Source: Clostridiaceae bacterium
GTDB taxonomy: Bacteria; Bacillota; Clostridia; DSM-8532
DNA length: 64,000 bases
Direction of reading: 5' to 3'
Assembly (NCBI GenBank): GCA_012719545.1
Contig: JAAYAD010000034.1
Coordinates: forward strand, 62,001 to 126,000
Below, one piece after another: positions 37,016 through 44,924 of the stretch. The notes under the pieces were generated by a model that worked only from the letters and a program-made list of their open reading frames with translations, was not told the origin of the DNA and made no database searches. Within the stretch, counting starts at the first letter, position 1. Every line of letters starts with the position of its first letter. The translations under genes and the position numbers were made by a program.

Positions 37016-37381
37016 TTACTTTTTATATGCAATGGCATCTATCTGAATATGTAAGCCATCCGGTCCGCCTACATGAGCAAAATTGGTCTGAATTGTTTTT
37101 CTTGCAGGATATTTTCCGTTAAATCGCTCTTTGAAGACTTTCTCCATGACAGGAATATTCCAGGCATCTCTAAGTAAAACATCAATCTTTACGACAGAAT
37201 CCAGCGTTAAGTTAAATTTCTTCAGCCGGTTTTCCATGTCATCAAGAGCACTATGAACCTGTGCTTCAAAGGATTGGCCCACATTCCCGACACAAAAACT
37301 TAAGAAGATAAAATCTCCTGCCTCCACCATTTCTGAAAAGGAATACTCTTCATTAACATTGTACCTTTTAATTTCACTCAT
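37016..37381 (-). CDS. RidA-family protein (first copy)
   Basis: 121-residue YjgF/YER057c/UK114 fold protein. Members with the active-site Arg deaminate reactive enamines such as 2-aminoacrylate; here the Arg is in KYPARKTIQ. The C-terminus reads IQIDAIAYKK. GGAGGT lies five bases before the ATG. It follows the S66 peptidase gene by 33 bp. It differs clearly from the second RidA at 54.5 kb and may be a subfamily with another substrate. Confidence 0.85.
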   Translation of the reverse strand: MSEIKRYNVNEEYSFSEMVEAGDFIFLSFCVGNVGQSFEAQVHSALDDMENRLKKFNLTLDSVVKIDVLLRDAWNIPVMEKVFKERFNGKYPARKTIQTNFAHVGGPDGLHIQIDAIAYKK

Positions 37382-37414
37382 AAATTACCTCCAAGGTCCA
37401 CCATTGCCAAAGCA

Positions 37415-38449
37415 TTAAATTGTCGGGCACTCCAGAAGCGTAATCGTCTTTTTTTCGCAGTCAAGTTCAGCAGGTATACCATAAGGGATAATCCCTATGG
37501 GTTTTGCGTGCCCAAAATTAACGTTGTAGATTATTGGCAGGTCATTTAACCCTTCTTCATCTACTACAACCTTTGTAATGGCAGTTTTATATTCTTCATA
37601 ATATACCTCACCCTGAGGCTTGGCAACCATAATACCTTTAAGAAGTTTTAAAATACCTTGGGCAGCAAGATTCCTGAATGTCCACATAACAAATTGAGGA
37701 GATGGCTTATCCTCACTTGTTTCAATAAACAGTATGGAATCTTTCCATTCATCAAGCGTTGGCCACACTTTAGTTCCCACAGCCATCATGAATACGTCAA
37801 TGCAGCCGCCCAGCAAATGAGCCCGGGCTTTTCCCCTACCATTGATGACTTCGTATCCATGAGTATCTTTTTTCATGGTATGAGTTTTATTTATGTTGCT
37901 TTCGTCCCATAGAATATAATCGTCCGTCCATTCTTCGCTGGGTAAGATATTGTATGTATCCCATCCGGAAAAGAGCATATCCATAACGGCTTTCTTTGTG
38001 TAATCAAACATTTTTACGTATTCGCCAAATTCACACATTATTGAGGGGCCATAGAAAGAAACAAGTCCAGCTTTGTACATCATAAAATGATTGATGGTGC
38101 TATCGGAATATCCCATAAATATTTTTGGATTCTTCCTGATTATATCCAAATCAATATACGGCAGTGTGCGTATGGTATCATCTCCGCCTATGGCACAGAT
38201 AATTGCGGAAATGGAAGTGTCAGCAAAAGCATCCATCAGGTCTTTTGCTCTTAATTCAGGGTGCCGTGCAACAAATTCACTTCCTTTTAAGGCATAGGGC
38301 ATACATACTACTTCCAGCCCAAAGTCTTTTTCAAGCCGTTCTTTAGCGATGTAATACTTATGAATAAACTGTTTATCGCCAAGTCCTCCCCATGAAAGGC
38401 TCACAATGGCGACCTTATCTCCTTTTTTTAATCTCCTTGGTTTTATCAT
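37415..38449 (-). CDS. S66-family serine peptidase (LD-carboxypeptidase / MccF-like)
   Basis: 344-residue member of peptidase family S66, which includes LD-carboxypeptidases of wall recycling and MccF, a microcin C7 immunity protein. The nucleophile elbow is IFMGYSDST near 115-123, and the later catalytic Glu and His lie in ILFIETSEDKPSP and NFGHAKP. The N-terminal substrate region (VSLSWGG) is closer to MccF-like members. The start is uncertain: the ATG at 38449 lacks a strong ribosome site and a TTG at 38470 is in frame. Followed by RidA. Confidence 0.85.
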   Translation of the reverse strand: MIKPRRLKKGDKVAIVSLSWGGLGDKQFIHKYYIAKERLEKDFGLEVVCMPYALKGSEFVARHPELRAKDLMDAFADTSISAIICAIGGDDTIRTLPYIDLDIIRKNPKIFMGYSDSTINHFMMYKAGLVSFYGPSIMCEFGEYVKMFDYTKKAVMDMLFSGWDTYNILPSEEWTDDYILWDESNINKTHTMKKDTHGYEVINGRGKARAHLLGGCIDVFMMAVGTKVWPTLDEWKDSILFIETSEDKPSPQFVMWTFRNLAAQGILKLLKGIMVAKPQGEVYYEEYKTAITKVVVDEEGLNDLPIIYNVNFGHAKPIGIIPYGIPAELDCEKKTITLLECPTI

Positions 38450-38633
38450 ACTTCGGCACTTACTTGCCAATAGTAATCAGCAAGTTACTTCAACACATTT
38501 TTATATATACTGGCGATATCAATATTGCTTATAAATTTAGCGAACAATGAATATTGACCTGATTATAGCACTCTTTTTATCACTCTTAAAGTGATTTGCA
38601 ATATTATTTTCCAAATAGTGTCCGGAATGGGCT

Positions 38634-39098
38634 TTAATTAGTACGACAAGAGATAATAAAAATCAAATCAGCAACCAATATTGACATCCAGTGAAGTATT
38701 ACGAATAGAGTAAATTTCTCTACAATTGCTACGGGTTCGCTTAATACCATGAAAAAGAATAATGCTACCAGACAAATAGTAATAAAACCTGCTATTAAAA
38801 AGCATTTACTTAGAATTTGCACATGGTATTCATCATATGTTTTTTTCCTCAATATCAGCAGAACAACAATCAAAATCGTCAACGCTATCATAGCCATTCC
38901 AATATATTTTTGATGTCCATTATACAGAAATTCTCCCCATGAGCTTAGATTGCTCAGATTTGCAGCTTTGGCTTTTGTGTAATACAGAATTCTTTGAAAT
39001 TCAAGATGATTGGACGTAAATATTAATATTAAAGCATAAAATGCCGTAAATAAGCTTACAAAAACCCCATTGACTAACGGATAACGCAAGAGTTTCAT
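38634..39098 (-). CDS. Four-helix membrane protein paired with an XRE regulator
   Basis: 154 residues with four hydrophobic segments (about 10-30, 66-84, 98-121 and 126-149). I do not recognise the family. It lies 56 bp downstream of a small XRE regulator gene and shares its transcript. The arrangement resembles the DUF2975/XRE module at 40.6-41.3 kb and the module at 57.3-58.5 kb, but with reversed gene order. Confidence 0.72.
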   Translation of the reverse strand: MKLLRYPLVNGVFVSLFTAFYALILIFTSNHLEFQRILYYTKAKAANLSNLSSWGEFLYNGHQKYIGMAMIALTILIVVLLILRKKTYDEYHVQILSKCFLIAGFITICLVALFFFMVLSEPVAIVEKFTLFVILHWMSILVADLIFIISCRTN

Positions 39099-39154
39099 TT
39101 TAAGATTTCTCCCCTCATATTCAATTGCTTATGAATATATACGCTTCTGATAGT

Positions 39155-39352
39155 TCATTCAGCTTCAAAATCAAATACTTCCTCAATTGTTTTGGAGAAT
39201 ATTTTTGCTAGAGCATGTGCAAGACGTATAGATGGATCAAACTTACCCGTTTCAATTGCATTAATAGCTTGTCTTGAAACACCCGCAAGTTTTCCTAACT
39301 CTGCCTGCGTTAAATTCATTTCTTCTCGTAATTCACGCACCTTGTTTTTCAA
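39155..39352 (-). CDS. Small XRE-family regulator
   Basis: 65-residue helix-turn-helix protein, almost only the HTH: VRELREEMNLTQAELGKLAG, then VSRQAINAIETGKFDPS and a short LAKIF..VFDFE end. The start is a TTG with AGGAGG seven bases upstream. Two direct repeats in its promoter (39369 and 39413) are probable operators. Confidence 0.9.
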   Translation of the reverse strand: MKNKVRELREEMNLTQAELGKLAGVSRQAINAIETGKFDPSIRLAHALAKIFSKTIEEVFDFEAE

Positions 39353-39368
39353 AACAAGCCTCCTCTCG

Positions 39369-39431
39369 TGTCAAGTAAACCTTACATTTAATATATAACC
39401 CTGGCAACGAAATGTCAAGTAAACCTTACAT
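39369..39431 (-). promoter_or_regulatory. Promoter with two direct-repeat operators for the XRE gene
   Basis: TTGACA at 39418-39413, 17 bp, TATATT at 39395-39390. A 19-bp sequence, on the minus strand ATGTAAGGTTTACTTGACA, occurs twice without mismatch (39369-39387 and 39413-39431). One copy covers the -35, the other lies just past the -10. Each copy has an internal GTAA/TTAC dyad. Confidence 0.85.
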
Positions 39432-39441
39432 CAAATATATA

Positions 39442-40503
39442 CTACTTTATACATAAAAGACCTGACCTCATAATTAAGTTCCTGAAAAACGGGTTATACA
39501 TGGCCGGTGATTTTATATTTTTAAAGAGTAAATTAAACTTTATATTCTTTACCATATTTTTATATCTGGCAAAATAGCCGTCTATTCCTTTTTCAAGGCT
39601 ATGAACCAAATACGATGAGCTTTTTAACGCGTAGCTTATTCCTTCTGCCGAACTAGGACTAATGGCGCCTGCCGCTTCTCCGATAAGGGTTATGCCATCT
39701 GTTCCTGCAAAAAACTGTGATACCTTTGTAGGTCTAAAGATGAATGCACCTTCAGTTTTTATTTTATTTTCAAAATTGAATCCCAGGTTTGATAGTTTTC
39801 TTTTTAGCATGTCATATTTTTCTCTAGTATTGTCCCTTGGCTTAAGAGCCGCTCCCAACAGCAAATAATTGTCTTTGGGTATTAACCAGGAATAAAAATC
39901 ACTTATTTCTTCATCAAAAACGGCTGTATAATATGGCATTGGATAAGAACATTCAAACCATTCCTGAATGGCTATGTATTGTTCAGGGATATTAGTGTCT
40001 TTTCCGATTAGTTTTCTTACTTTAGACGATGCACCATCTGCCCCAACGATAATTCTGGTTGTTGCGGTTAATTCCTGTCCATTACAGATATATTTTACTT
40101 CATAGCCACCGGGTATTTTTACAAGACCTTTAAATAACGAGTTAAACTTTTTATCAACACCTTTTGGAATCAAGGAAACCATCCATTTGTCGAACCGTTC
40201 TCTGTCCATATTGTAGTAGAATCTCTGATACAGCCTTTCCAAATTATTTGTCAAATCAATAGTTCTTACAGCAAAAAGCTGCGGATCAACCAGTATATCC
40301 TTAGGAATCCCAAGTCCCATTTGGGCTATCATTTTCTGTGCATCGGGTGCAAGCAAGCCTCCGCAGCATTTATTTACACACGGTCTGGGATTGGAATTTT
40401 CCAAATCTCTTTTATCTATTATCAATACCTTATATTTATCTCCGATTAATCGGGCAAGGTTGGCCCCAGCAGGGCCTGCACCAACTATAAGTATGTCGTA
40501 CAT
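39442..40503 (-). CDS. FAD-dependent oxidoreductase, geranylgeranyl-reductase-like
   Basis: 353-residue flavoprotein. The N-terminal GAGPAGANLARL binds the FAD ADP part, GADGASSKVRKLIG lies near 155, and GEAAGAISPSSAEGISYAL near 275 completes the FAD site. The motif PCVNKCCGGLLAP near 42-54 has four Cys, two adjacent, and is typical for the geranylgeranyl reductase-like family. Substrate unknown; reduction of isoprenoid double bonds or an aromatic hydroxylation are family options. Start codon ATG at 40503. Confidence 0.82.
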   Translation of the reverse strand: MYDILIVGAGPAGANLARLIGDKYKVLIIDKRDLENSNPRPCVNKCCGGLLAPDAQKMIAQMGLGIPKDILVDPQLFAVRTIDLTNNLERLYQRFYYNMDRERFDKWMVSLIPKGVDKKFNSLFKGLVKIPGGYEVKYICNGQELTATTRIIVGADGASSKVRKLIGKDTNIPEQYIAIQEWFECSYPMPYYTAVFDEEISDFYSWLIPKDNYLLLGAALKPRDNTREKYDMLKRKLSNLGFNFENKIKTEGAFIFRPTKVSQFFAGTDGITLIGEAAGAISPSSAEGISYALKSSSYLVHSLEKGIDGYFARYKNMVKNIKFNLLFKNIKSPAMYNPFFRNLIMRSGLLCIK

Positions 40504-40586
40504 AAACTATGCACTCCCAGGTTTCAGCACTAATTAAATGGTACAAGTAAGATTGAGTATTGTGGCGTTATTAAGTGAAAGCTCTT

Positions 40587-40805
40587 TTACCGAGAAGTGT
40601 CTTCATCGCTTCTGTATTCCAATATATCCCCCGGCTGGCATTTCAATGCTTTGCATAAAGCATCCAAAGTTGAAAACCGGATAGCCTTAGCTTTTCCATT
40701 TTTCAGAATAGACAGGTTAGCCATTGTAATTCCTATTTTCTCAGATAGCTCTGTTACGCTCATTTTTCTTTTAGCAAGCATGACATCAACATTTACTATA
40801 ATCAT
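40587..40805 (-). CDS. YozG-like small XRE regulator
   Basis: 72-residue HTH protein: VDVMLAKRKMSVTELSEKIG, ITMANLSILKNGKAKAIRFS and LKCQPGDILEY. This form commonly sits beside DUF2975 membrane proteins, as here, ten bases after one. It likely represses its own operon through the two near-palindromes at 41314-41373. Confidence 0.9.
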   Translation of the reverse strand: MIIVNVDVMLAKRKMSVTELSEKIGITMANLSILKNGKAKAIRFSTLDALCKALKCQPGDILEYRSDEDTSR

Positions 40806-40815
40806 TCAATTCACC

Positions 40816-41295
40816 TCAGATTGTTAAGTCATTTTCTGATTTCATAGCAGCTGCCTCCTGAAAAAGCCTGCTTAAAACAGAAGCAAATACCGAAATTATA
40901 AATGCGACGCCTGCTATCACCATGCCGATAATTATTAAGCCTGGCGCATCTTCTTTTTCAGCCACTATATAGAAAAAAGGCAAGCCGCCAAGGGCACAAA
41001 TAAAAAATTCTACAAGAGCTGAGTGCCTTATTACTTTCAAAGCCTTTACTGACAAATCTGAGAAAGCCAGGTTAGTGTCAATATATCCCAACAGCTTATA
41101 TGACTGATATAACGCAATAAAGCATGGTATTGCAGCCAAACATGTACCAAGAAGGAAAACATAAGACAGTGTGTAATAATCTGATGTTGCATCTGTGGTT
41201 ATCGCCTGCCAGACAGCAACACCGCATATGGCAAGCACAATAGCTACTGCCGAAAAGATAGCAAGGCGCAATATCATTGTTGAATAATTCTTCAT
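40816..41295 (-). CDS. DUF2975-type membrane protein
   Basis: 159 residues, four hydrophobic segments, ending in the family-typical LFQEAAAMKSENDLTI. Function unknown. First gene of a two-gene operon with the YozG-like regulator. The ATG at 41295 is preceded by AGTGGTG; in-frame GTG and ATG codons just upstream are alternatives. Confidence 0.85.
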   Translation of the reverse strand: MKNYSTMILRLAIFSAVAIVLAICGVAVWQAITTDATSDYYTLSYVFLLGTCLAAIPCFIALYQSYKLLGYIDTNLAFSDLSVKALKVIRHSALVEFFICALGGLPFFYIVAEKEDAPGLIIIGMVIAGVAFIISVFASVLSRLFQEAAAMKSENDLTI

Positions 41296-41313
41296 AAACA
41301 TCACCACTTATAT

Positions 41314-41373
41314 AATATTGTTTTTCAATTAGTTTTTCATGATTATAGCAAAGTATTTATTGTTTTTCAATAA
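41314..41373 (-). promoter_or_regulatory. Promoter with two palindromic operators for the DUF2975/XRE operon
   Basis: TTGAAA (41370-41365), 17 bp, TATAAT (41347-41342). Palindrome TTATTGTTTTTCAATAA (41357-41373) covers the -35. A second copy, AATATTGTTTTTCAATT (41314-41330), lies about 12 bp past the -10. A loop between the two would shut the promoter. Confidence 0.85.
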
Positions 41374-41417
41374 ATTTTTATTGTTACCTTTATCATTACA
41401 CAATTTAAGTGCAATAA

Positions 41418-41451
41418 ATTACCCCCGGTATTTTTAAATACCGAGGGTAAT
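41418..41451 (-). terminator. Terminator of the GGCT-like gene
   Basis: A 16-bp stem with one mismatch (ATTACCC.CGGTATTT arms), very short loop, one base past the stop codon of the GGCT-like gene, followed by TTTATT. Confidence 0.85.
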
Positions 41452-41452
41452 A

Positions 41453-41893
41453 TCATTTTCCCTCCATGAATCTTCTCCAATCGCCATGTGCTACATGTGT
41501 ACCTTTTTCTTTTGCATATCTACTGTCTTTGAATATGTATACCCAACAAAGCTTCTCTTTCCCATCTTCTGTCATAACCTTTTTAATGACTCTATCATAT
41601 AAATTATCGCTTCCTCCTTCAACATAGTCCTCCAGCCAATCCAGAGCTTTCAACAGTTCTTCATCTACCGGTTCTACCACTTCACCCTTAATTATTTCAT
41701 TACCTTCAAGCAAAGCTGGATATCCTTCCGGCAGATGATAAAGAAGTCCATTTATTGTTGCAGGAGTAATGCGTTCTATCTTACCTTCAAGGAATATTTT
41801 ATAATTCGAAAAACCCTTCATTAATGTTCCATATACGAAGACCTTATTTATATTAATAGCACTGTTTAATGATTTATTTTCACCCGTCACCAT
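41453..41893 (-). CDS. Gamma-glutamylcyclotransferase-like (AIG2-type) protein
   Basis: 146 residues with the fold's opening VFVYGTLMKGFSNY, the substrate loop, and the catalytic-type Glu region (LDWLEDYVEGGSDNLYDR). Family members release 5-oxoproline from gamma-glutamyl amines or peptides. AAAGGGTG precedes the ATG. Stand-alone gene; exact substrate unknown. Confidence 0.87.
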   Translation of the reverse strand: MVTGENKSLNSAININKVFVYGTLMKGFSNYKIFLEGKIERITPATINGLLYHLPEGYPALLEGNEIIKGEVVEPVDEELLKALDWLEDYVEGGSDNLYDRVIKKVMTEDGKEKLCWVYIFKDSRYAKEKGTHVAHGDWRRFMEGK

Positions 41894-42044
41894 TATTCAC
41901 CCTTTATGGAGAACAAGTTCAATACTTTAACTCAGGTTCTTTTAGGAATTATCAGAAATATTATTAATCTCAATTATATAAATCTACTGTTACAGGTCAA
42001 GAAAAACCCTGGCACAACCTGTTGTTTAAAGATTCAACCTAACT

Positions 42045-42076
42045 AAAAAACGCCAACTACTTGATTGGTAGTTGGC
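42045..42076 (-). terminator. Terminator of the arsR-hgcAB operon
   Basis: A perfect 9-bp stem GCCAACTAC / GTAGTTGGC with a 7-nt loop, followed on the minus strand by TTTTTT. It begins 12 bp after the hgcB stop. Confidence 0.95.
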
Positions 42077-42088
42077 AATCATCACCCG

Positions 42089-42382
42089 CTAGCAGCATCC
42101 TTCATCACTTGAACAACCACAGCTTGGCTCGCTTCCCGTAAACCAGCCAATAATAACTGCTTCAGCGCATCCAACGCCAGATTTTACAGTTATGGCGTTT
42201 GTTGGACAATTTTTCGCGCAAGCGCCGCACTCCATGCAAGGGTCTTTATCTACAATCTGCGCTTTTCTTTCGTTAATACTGAAAACCCTGTGAGGACAAA
42301 CTTCGGCGCATCTTCCACATCCTATGCATTTTTCGCAAGCCAGGTTAAGTGTTGCGACATTTTTCAAATATCTGTGTTTCAT
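42089..42382 (-). CDS. hgcB: HgcB, ferredoxin of mercury methylation
   Basis: 97-residue 2x[4Fe-4S] ferredoxin that supplies low-potential electrons to the corrinoid of HgcA. Cluster motifs: CIGCGRCAEVC (C19, C22, C25, C29, with an extra C16) and CMECGACAKNC (C49, C52, C55, C59). It also has the family-specific single Cys (C72, in SGVGCAEAVIIGWFTG) and a C-terminal Cys pair (C96, C97), residues known to matter for Hg methylation in model strains. Two more Cys (C88, C90) enrich the tail. GGAGG overlaps the hgcA stop, ten bases upstream, so translation is coupled. A strong terminator follows. Confidence 0.95.
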   Translation of the reverse strand: MKHRYLKNVATLNLACEKCIGCGRCAEVCPHRVFSINERKAQIVDKDPCMECGACAKNCPTNAITVKSGVGCAEAVIIGWFTGSEPSCGCSSDEGCC

Positions 42383-42392
42383 AACGTCCTCC

Positions 42393-43481
42393 TTATGCCA
42401 TTAAGCTCTTTATCAATACCAGTACAATCCCTGCTATGGATGAAAGAGCAATTAGCGGCACAGCAATTTTCATTTCCTTGATAACACCGGAAAAGGATGT
42501 GTATGTTGACGAGCCGGTGAAATTCATTGCCAAAAATGCTGACAATGACGGTAAAACAAGCAAGTATCCTATGGCAAGAAGCAAAAACTCGGAAACAAGC
42601 CAACCGTTATACCAGATAAATCCCAACGTCCATAACAGCCCCAAAAGCCATCCTTTCCATGCAAAAGCCCTGCCGGGAATCAAGGGAAGAAGCATAGGTG
42701 TTATGACTGTCCCCATTATTACAGCACCCGCATAGGCTATAAAATCCGAAAGTCCGAAAGGTCTTGAAGCAAACAGGTTTATAAGAAATAAAACACCAAA
42801 AATGGTTAATGATAATTTTGCAGCACCCACAAGTTCAATTGGAGTCAGAGCCAATCTGTTCCACATCGTAAACTTAACAGTACGCATTTCTTCTGTCGCT
42901 TTGTAGCCTGAATCGAGAAATGCCTTAATATCCTTCGCTCTTACTGGTCCGTAAATCACAGAAAAACCGGTTCGTTTTGTCACCTCATGGGCGCTCACAC
43001 CGGGCGCACCCAGCTGCGGCAGCACCAATTTCCTGTGTGATACTATCTCAGACAGGCCGGTTTTCATTATACGGCTTACAAGTTCATCGGTTCCGAATGT
43101 ACCTTTGCCAGCGGCACACCAGACATTGATACCTTTTGTATCAAGTATCAAAAGCCAGCAATTAATGCCTGACAACTCTTTTCTCAAAACATCAAATGTT
43201 AATTTGTAGTTTGCGCTCACCAAAACAGGAGATGTATTATCAGGTTTACCAATAGCATAAAGCCCGGGATTGATTTTGTAATTCATCCTGCCAATTCCCC
43301 AGCGCACTTTCCACGCTCCAAGTATGTCTTTGAAGTGAAGTTTTGTAGAGATCACAGGAACTTTGCCTTTTGCAGTATGTAGTTCACCCGCTACCCATTT
43401 ATCATTTTTATCGTACGGCGTAATGGATTCAATGCTGCTACAATTCCCTGCTGAACAGCAGCAAGACTTCTCGTTATTCAT
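42393..43481 (-). CDS. hgcA: HgcA, corrinoid protein of mercury methylation
   Basis: 362-residue membrane corrinoid protein that transfers a methyl group to Hg(II), making methylmercury. The soluble domain (about 45-200) is related to the large CFeSP subunit and holds the cap-helix motif NVWCAAGKGTFGT, with C122 as the lower cobalt ligand. The C-terminal half has five hydrophobic segments (about 209-237, 247-270, 277-291, 298-320, 338-361), as in known HgcA. CFeSP subunits lack this membrane part, which excludes them. An unusual N-terminal tail has C7, C8, C9 and C14. The ATG at 43481 overlaps the arsR end by 8 bp; AAGGA lies about ten bases upstream. Confidence 0.96.
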   Translation of the reverse strand: MNNEKSCCCSAGNCSSIESITPYDKNDKWVAGELHTAKGKVPVISTKLHFKDILGAWKVRWGIGRMNYKINPGLYAIGKPDNTSPVLVSANYKLTFDVLRKELSGINCWLLILDTKGINVWCAAGKGTFGTDELVSRIMKTGLSEIVSHRKLVLPQLGAPGVSAHEVTKRTGFSVIYGPVRAKDIKAFLDSGYKATEEMRTVKFTMWNRLALTPIELVGAAKLSLTIFGVLFLINLFASRPFGLSDFIAYAGAVIMGTVITPMLLPLIPGRAFAWKGWLLGLLWTLGFIWYNGWLVSEFLLLAIGYLLVLPSLSAFLAMNFTGSSTYTSFSGVIKEMKIAVPLIALSSIAGIVLVLIKSLMA

Positions 43482-43806
43482 TTTTATCATTTCCTTTACA
43501 ACAGTCTTCATTTTTACAGATGCAATTTTCTTTAGGTGAAGTGATGTCACAGAGAAACTGCTTTACTCTCTTTACAGTATCTAAGTCCAAAGAGTAATAC
43601 GTCCACTTTCCGTGTTCTCTGCCCTTGACCAGCCCGCATTCACACAGAATCTTCATGTGATGAGACAAGGTGGATTGAGACATTTCAAATTTCTCTAAAA
43701 TCATGCAGGCGCAAAGTTCCCCGCATGAGAGCATATCTACAATCATGGCTCTTTTTGGATCTCCAAGCGCCTTGAAAACTTTTGCGTATTTCAAATAGTC
43801 TTCCAT
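43474..43806 (-). CDS. arsR: ArsR-family repressor with ELCxC arsenite motif, first gene of the hgc operon
   Basis: 110-residue winged-helix metalloregulator. The arsenite motif is ELCAC (30-34, C32 and C34), directly before the recognition helix MSQSTLSHHMKIL. Further Cys: C28, C55, C57, C86 and a C-terminal set C95, C97, C102, C103 (NCICKNEDCC). The gene overlaps hgcA by 8 bp, so one transcript is expected. GAGGTG lies six bases before the ATG. It should leave the DNA when As(III), or possibly Hg(II), binds. No arsenic efflux or reductase gene is next to it. Confidence 0.95.
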   Translation of the reverse strand: MEDYLKYAKVFKALGDPKRAMIVDMLSCGELCACMILEKFEMSQSTLSHHMKILCECGLVKGREHGKWTYYSLDLDTVKRVKQFLCDITSPKENCICKNEDCCKGNDKNE

Positions 43807-43841
43807 TATGGCACCTCAAATCCATAAACTTCGATGTATTT

Positions 43842-43875
43842 ATTATATGTGTCAAATCGAAAAGCGTCAATTTGA
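43842..43875 (-). promoter_or_regulatory. Promoter and ArsR operator of the arsR-hgcAB operon
   Basis: TTGACG (43870-43865), exactly 17 bp, TATAAT (43847-43842), ending 35 bp before the arsR ATG. An inverted repeat with arms TCAAAT (43852-43857) and ATTTGA (43870-43875), 12 bp apart, overlaps the -35 and most of the spacer. This is where an ArsR dimer would exclude RNA polymerase. Confidence 0.88.
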
Positions 43876-44020
43876 AAAATCGAGAACCAAGGAATTGTTC
43901 ATAGACAGAAATAAACAGAGTTGAATTATCCTGATAAATTCATTGATGCAGAGAACAGTATAATCACTGGTTTGATGGATTAGCTATCCTGTATCAAAGT
44001 AATATATTAGCTGAAATGAA

Positions 44021-44818
44021 TTATTCCCAAAGATAACAGGTCATAGTTAAAGAGCCAAGTTCGCAGGATTTATTGTAAACACTGATTTTATCATTATCCC
44101 TTGAAGCTCCGAGTGCATATAAAAGAGGATAAAAATGGTCCGGAGTGGGTACTGCAAGCTTTGCAACCTCGCCAAGTTCATTATACTTCAGGATTTTATC
44201 ATGATTTCTGTTTAAAATGTTCCCATAAATATATTCATCAAATTCATATGCCCAGTCAAAGCCTTTGCTTTCTTTGTGCCAGTCGACCAGTCGTAAATTA
44301 TGGACAACATTGCCTGATCCAAGTATGAGAACGCCCTGTTCCCTTAAAGCGCTTAGCTCCTGCCCCATCTTGTAGTGTTCTTCAGCGGGCGCATCAGCAT
44401 CTACGCTAATTTGAAAAACAGGGATGTCTCTTTTAGGGTACATATGAACCAGCACCGACCAGGTACCGTGGTCTATACCCCAGGAATTATCATATATCTT
44501 TTCCCTTGAAATCAGTTCCTTTGACGCTTTTGCAAAGTACGGGGAGCCAGGGGAATCATAAATGATTTCATACAGTTCATCAGGAAAACCATACATATCA
44601 TAAACAGTTTTTGGTTTTTCATCATTCATGATTCTGGTTCCGTGCGTATACCAATGAGCAGAAATAGATAATATTGCCTCTGGCTTGGGTATCCTTTCAG
44701 CAATTTTCCTCCAGCCTCTTGAATAATCGTTGTCCTCTATGGCATTCATAGGAGAACCATGTCCAACAAATAAAACCGGCATCTTAGCCAAGGCTATCTC
44801 ATTCCTTCCAAACTGCAC
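44021..44818 (-). CDS. LigB-type extradiol dioxygenase (YgiD/DODA-like)
   Basis: 265-residue member of the class III extradiol ring-cleavage dioxygenase family, which includes YgiD and plant DOPA dioxygenase. Metal-ligand His motifs are VGHGSPMNAI near 16, SAHWYTHG near 55, DHGTWSVLVHMYP near 121 and TPDHFYPLLYALG near 228. O2-dependent in known members, so odd for an anaerobe; a different chemistry is possible. Start uncertain: GTG at 44818 with AAGGA upstream, or ATG at 44782. Confidence 0.85.
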   Translation of the reverse strand: MQFGRNEIALAKMPVLFVGHGSPMNAIEDNDYSRGWRKIAERIPKPEAILSISAHWYTHGTRIMNDEKPKTVYDMYGFPDELYEIIYDSPGSPYFAKASKELISREKIYDNSWGIDHGTWSVLVHMYPKRDIPVFQISVDADAPAEEHYKMGQELSALREQGVLILGSGNVVHNLRLVDWHKESKGFDWAYEFDEYIYGNILNRNHDKILKYNELGEVAKLAVPTPDHFYPLLYALGASRDNDKISVYNKSCELGSLTMTCYLWE

Positions 44819-44924
44819 TCAAAATGTTCCTTCTTTTATAATTCCATCAAATCCTTTGGTTATTATTCCTTTCAATCCATTCCATATGTCTGAATTTGGG
44901 AGGTTACATACCCATCAATTCATA

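Noticed and set aside
42393-43481. Acetyl-CoA pathway corrinoid protein subunit (CFeSP, CdhD/AcsC type)
   Set aside because: CFeSP subunits are soluble and lack the NVWCAAGK cap helix and five C-terminal membrane helices seen here; the hgcB neighbour also decides it.
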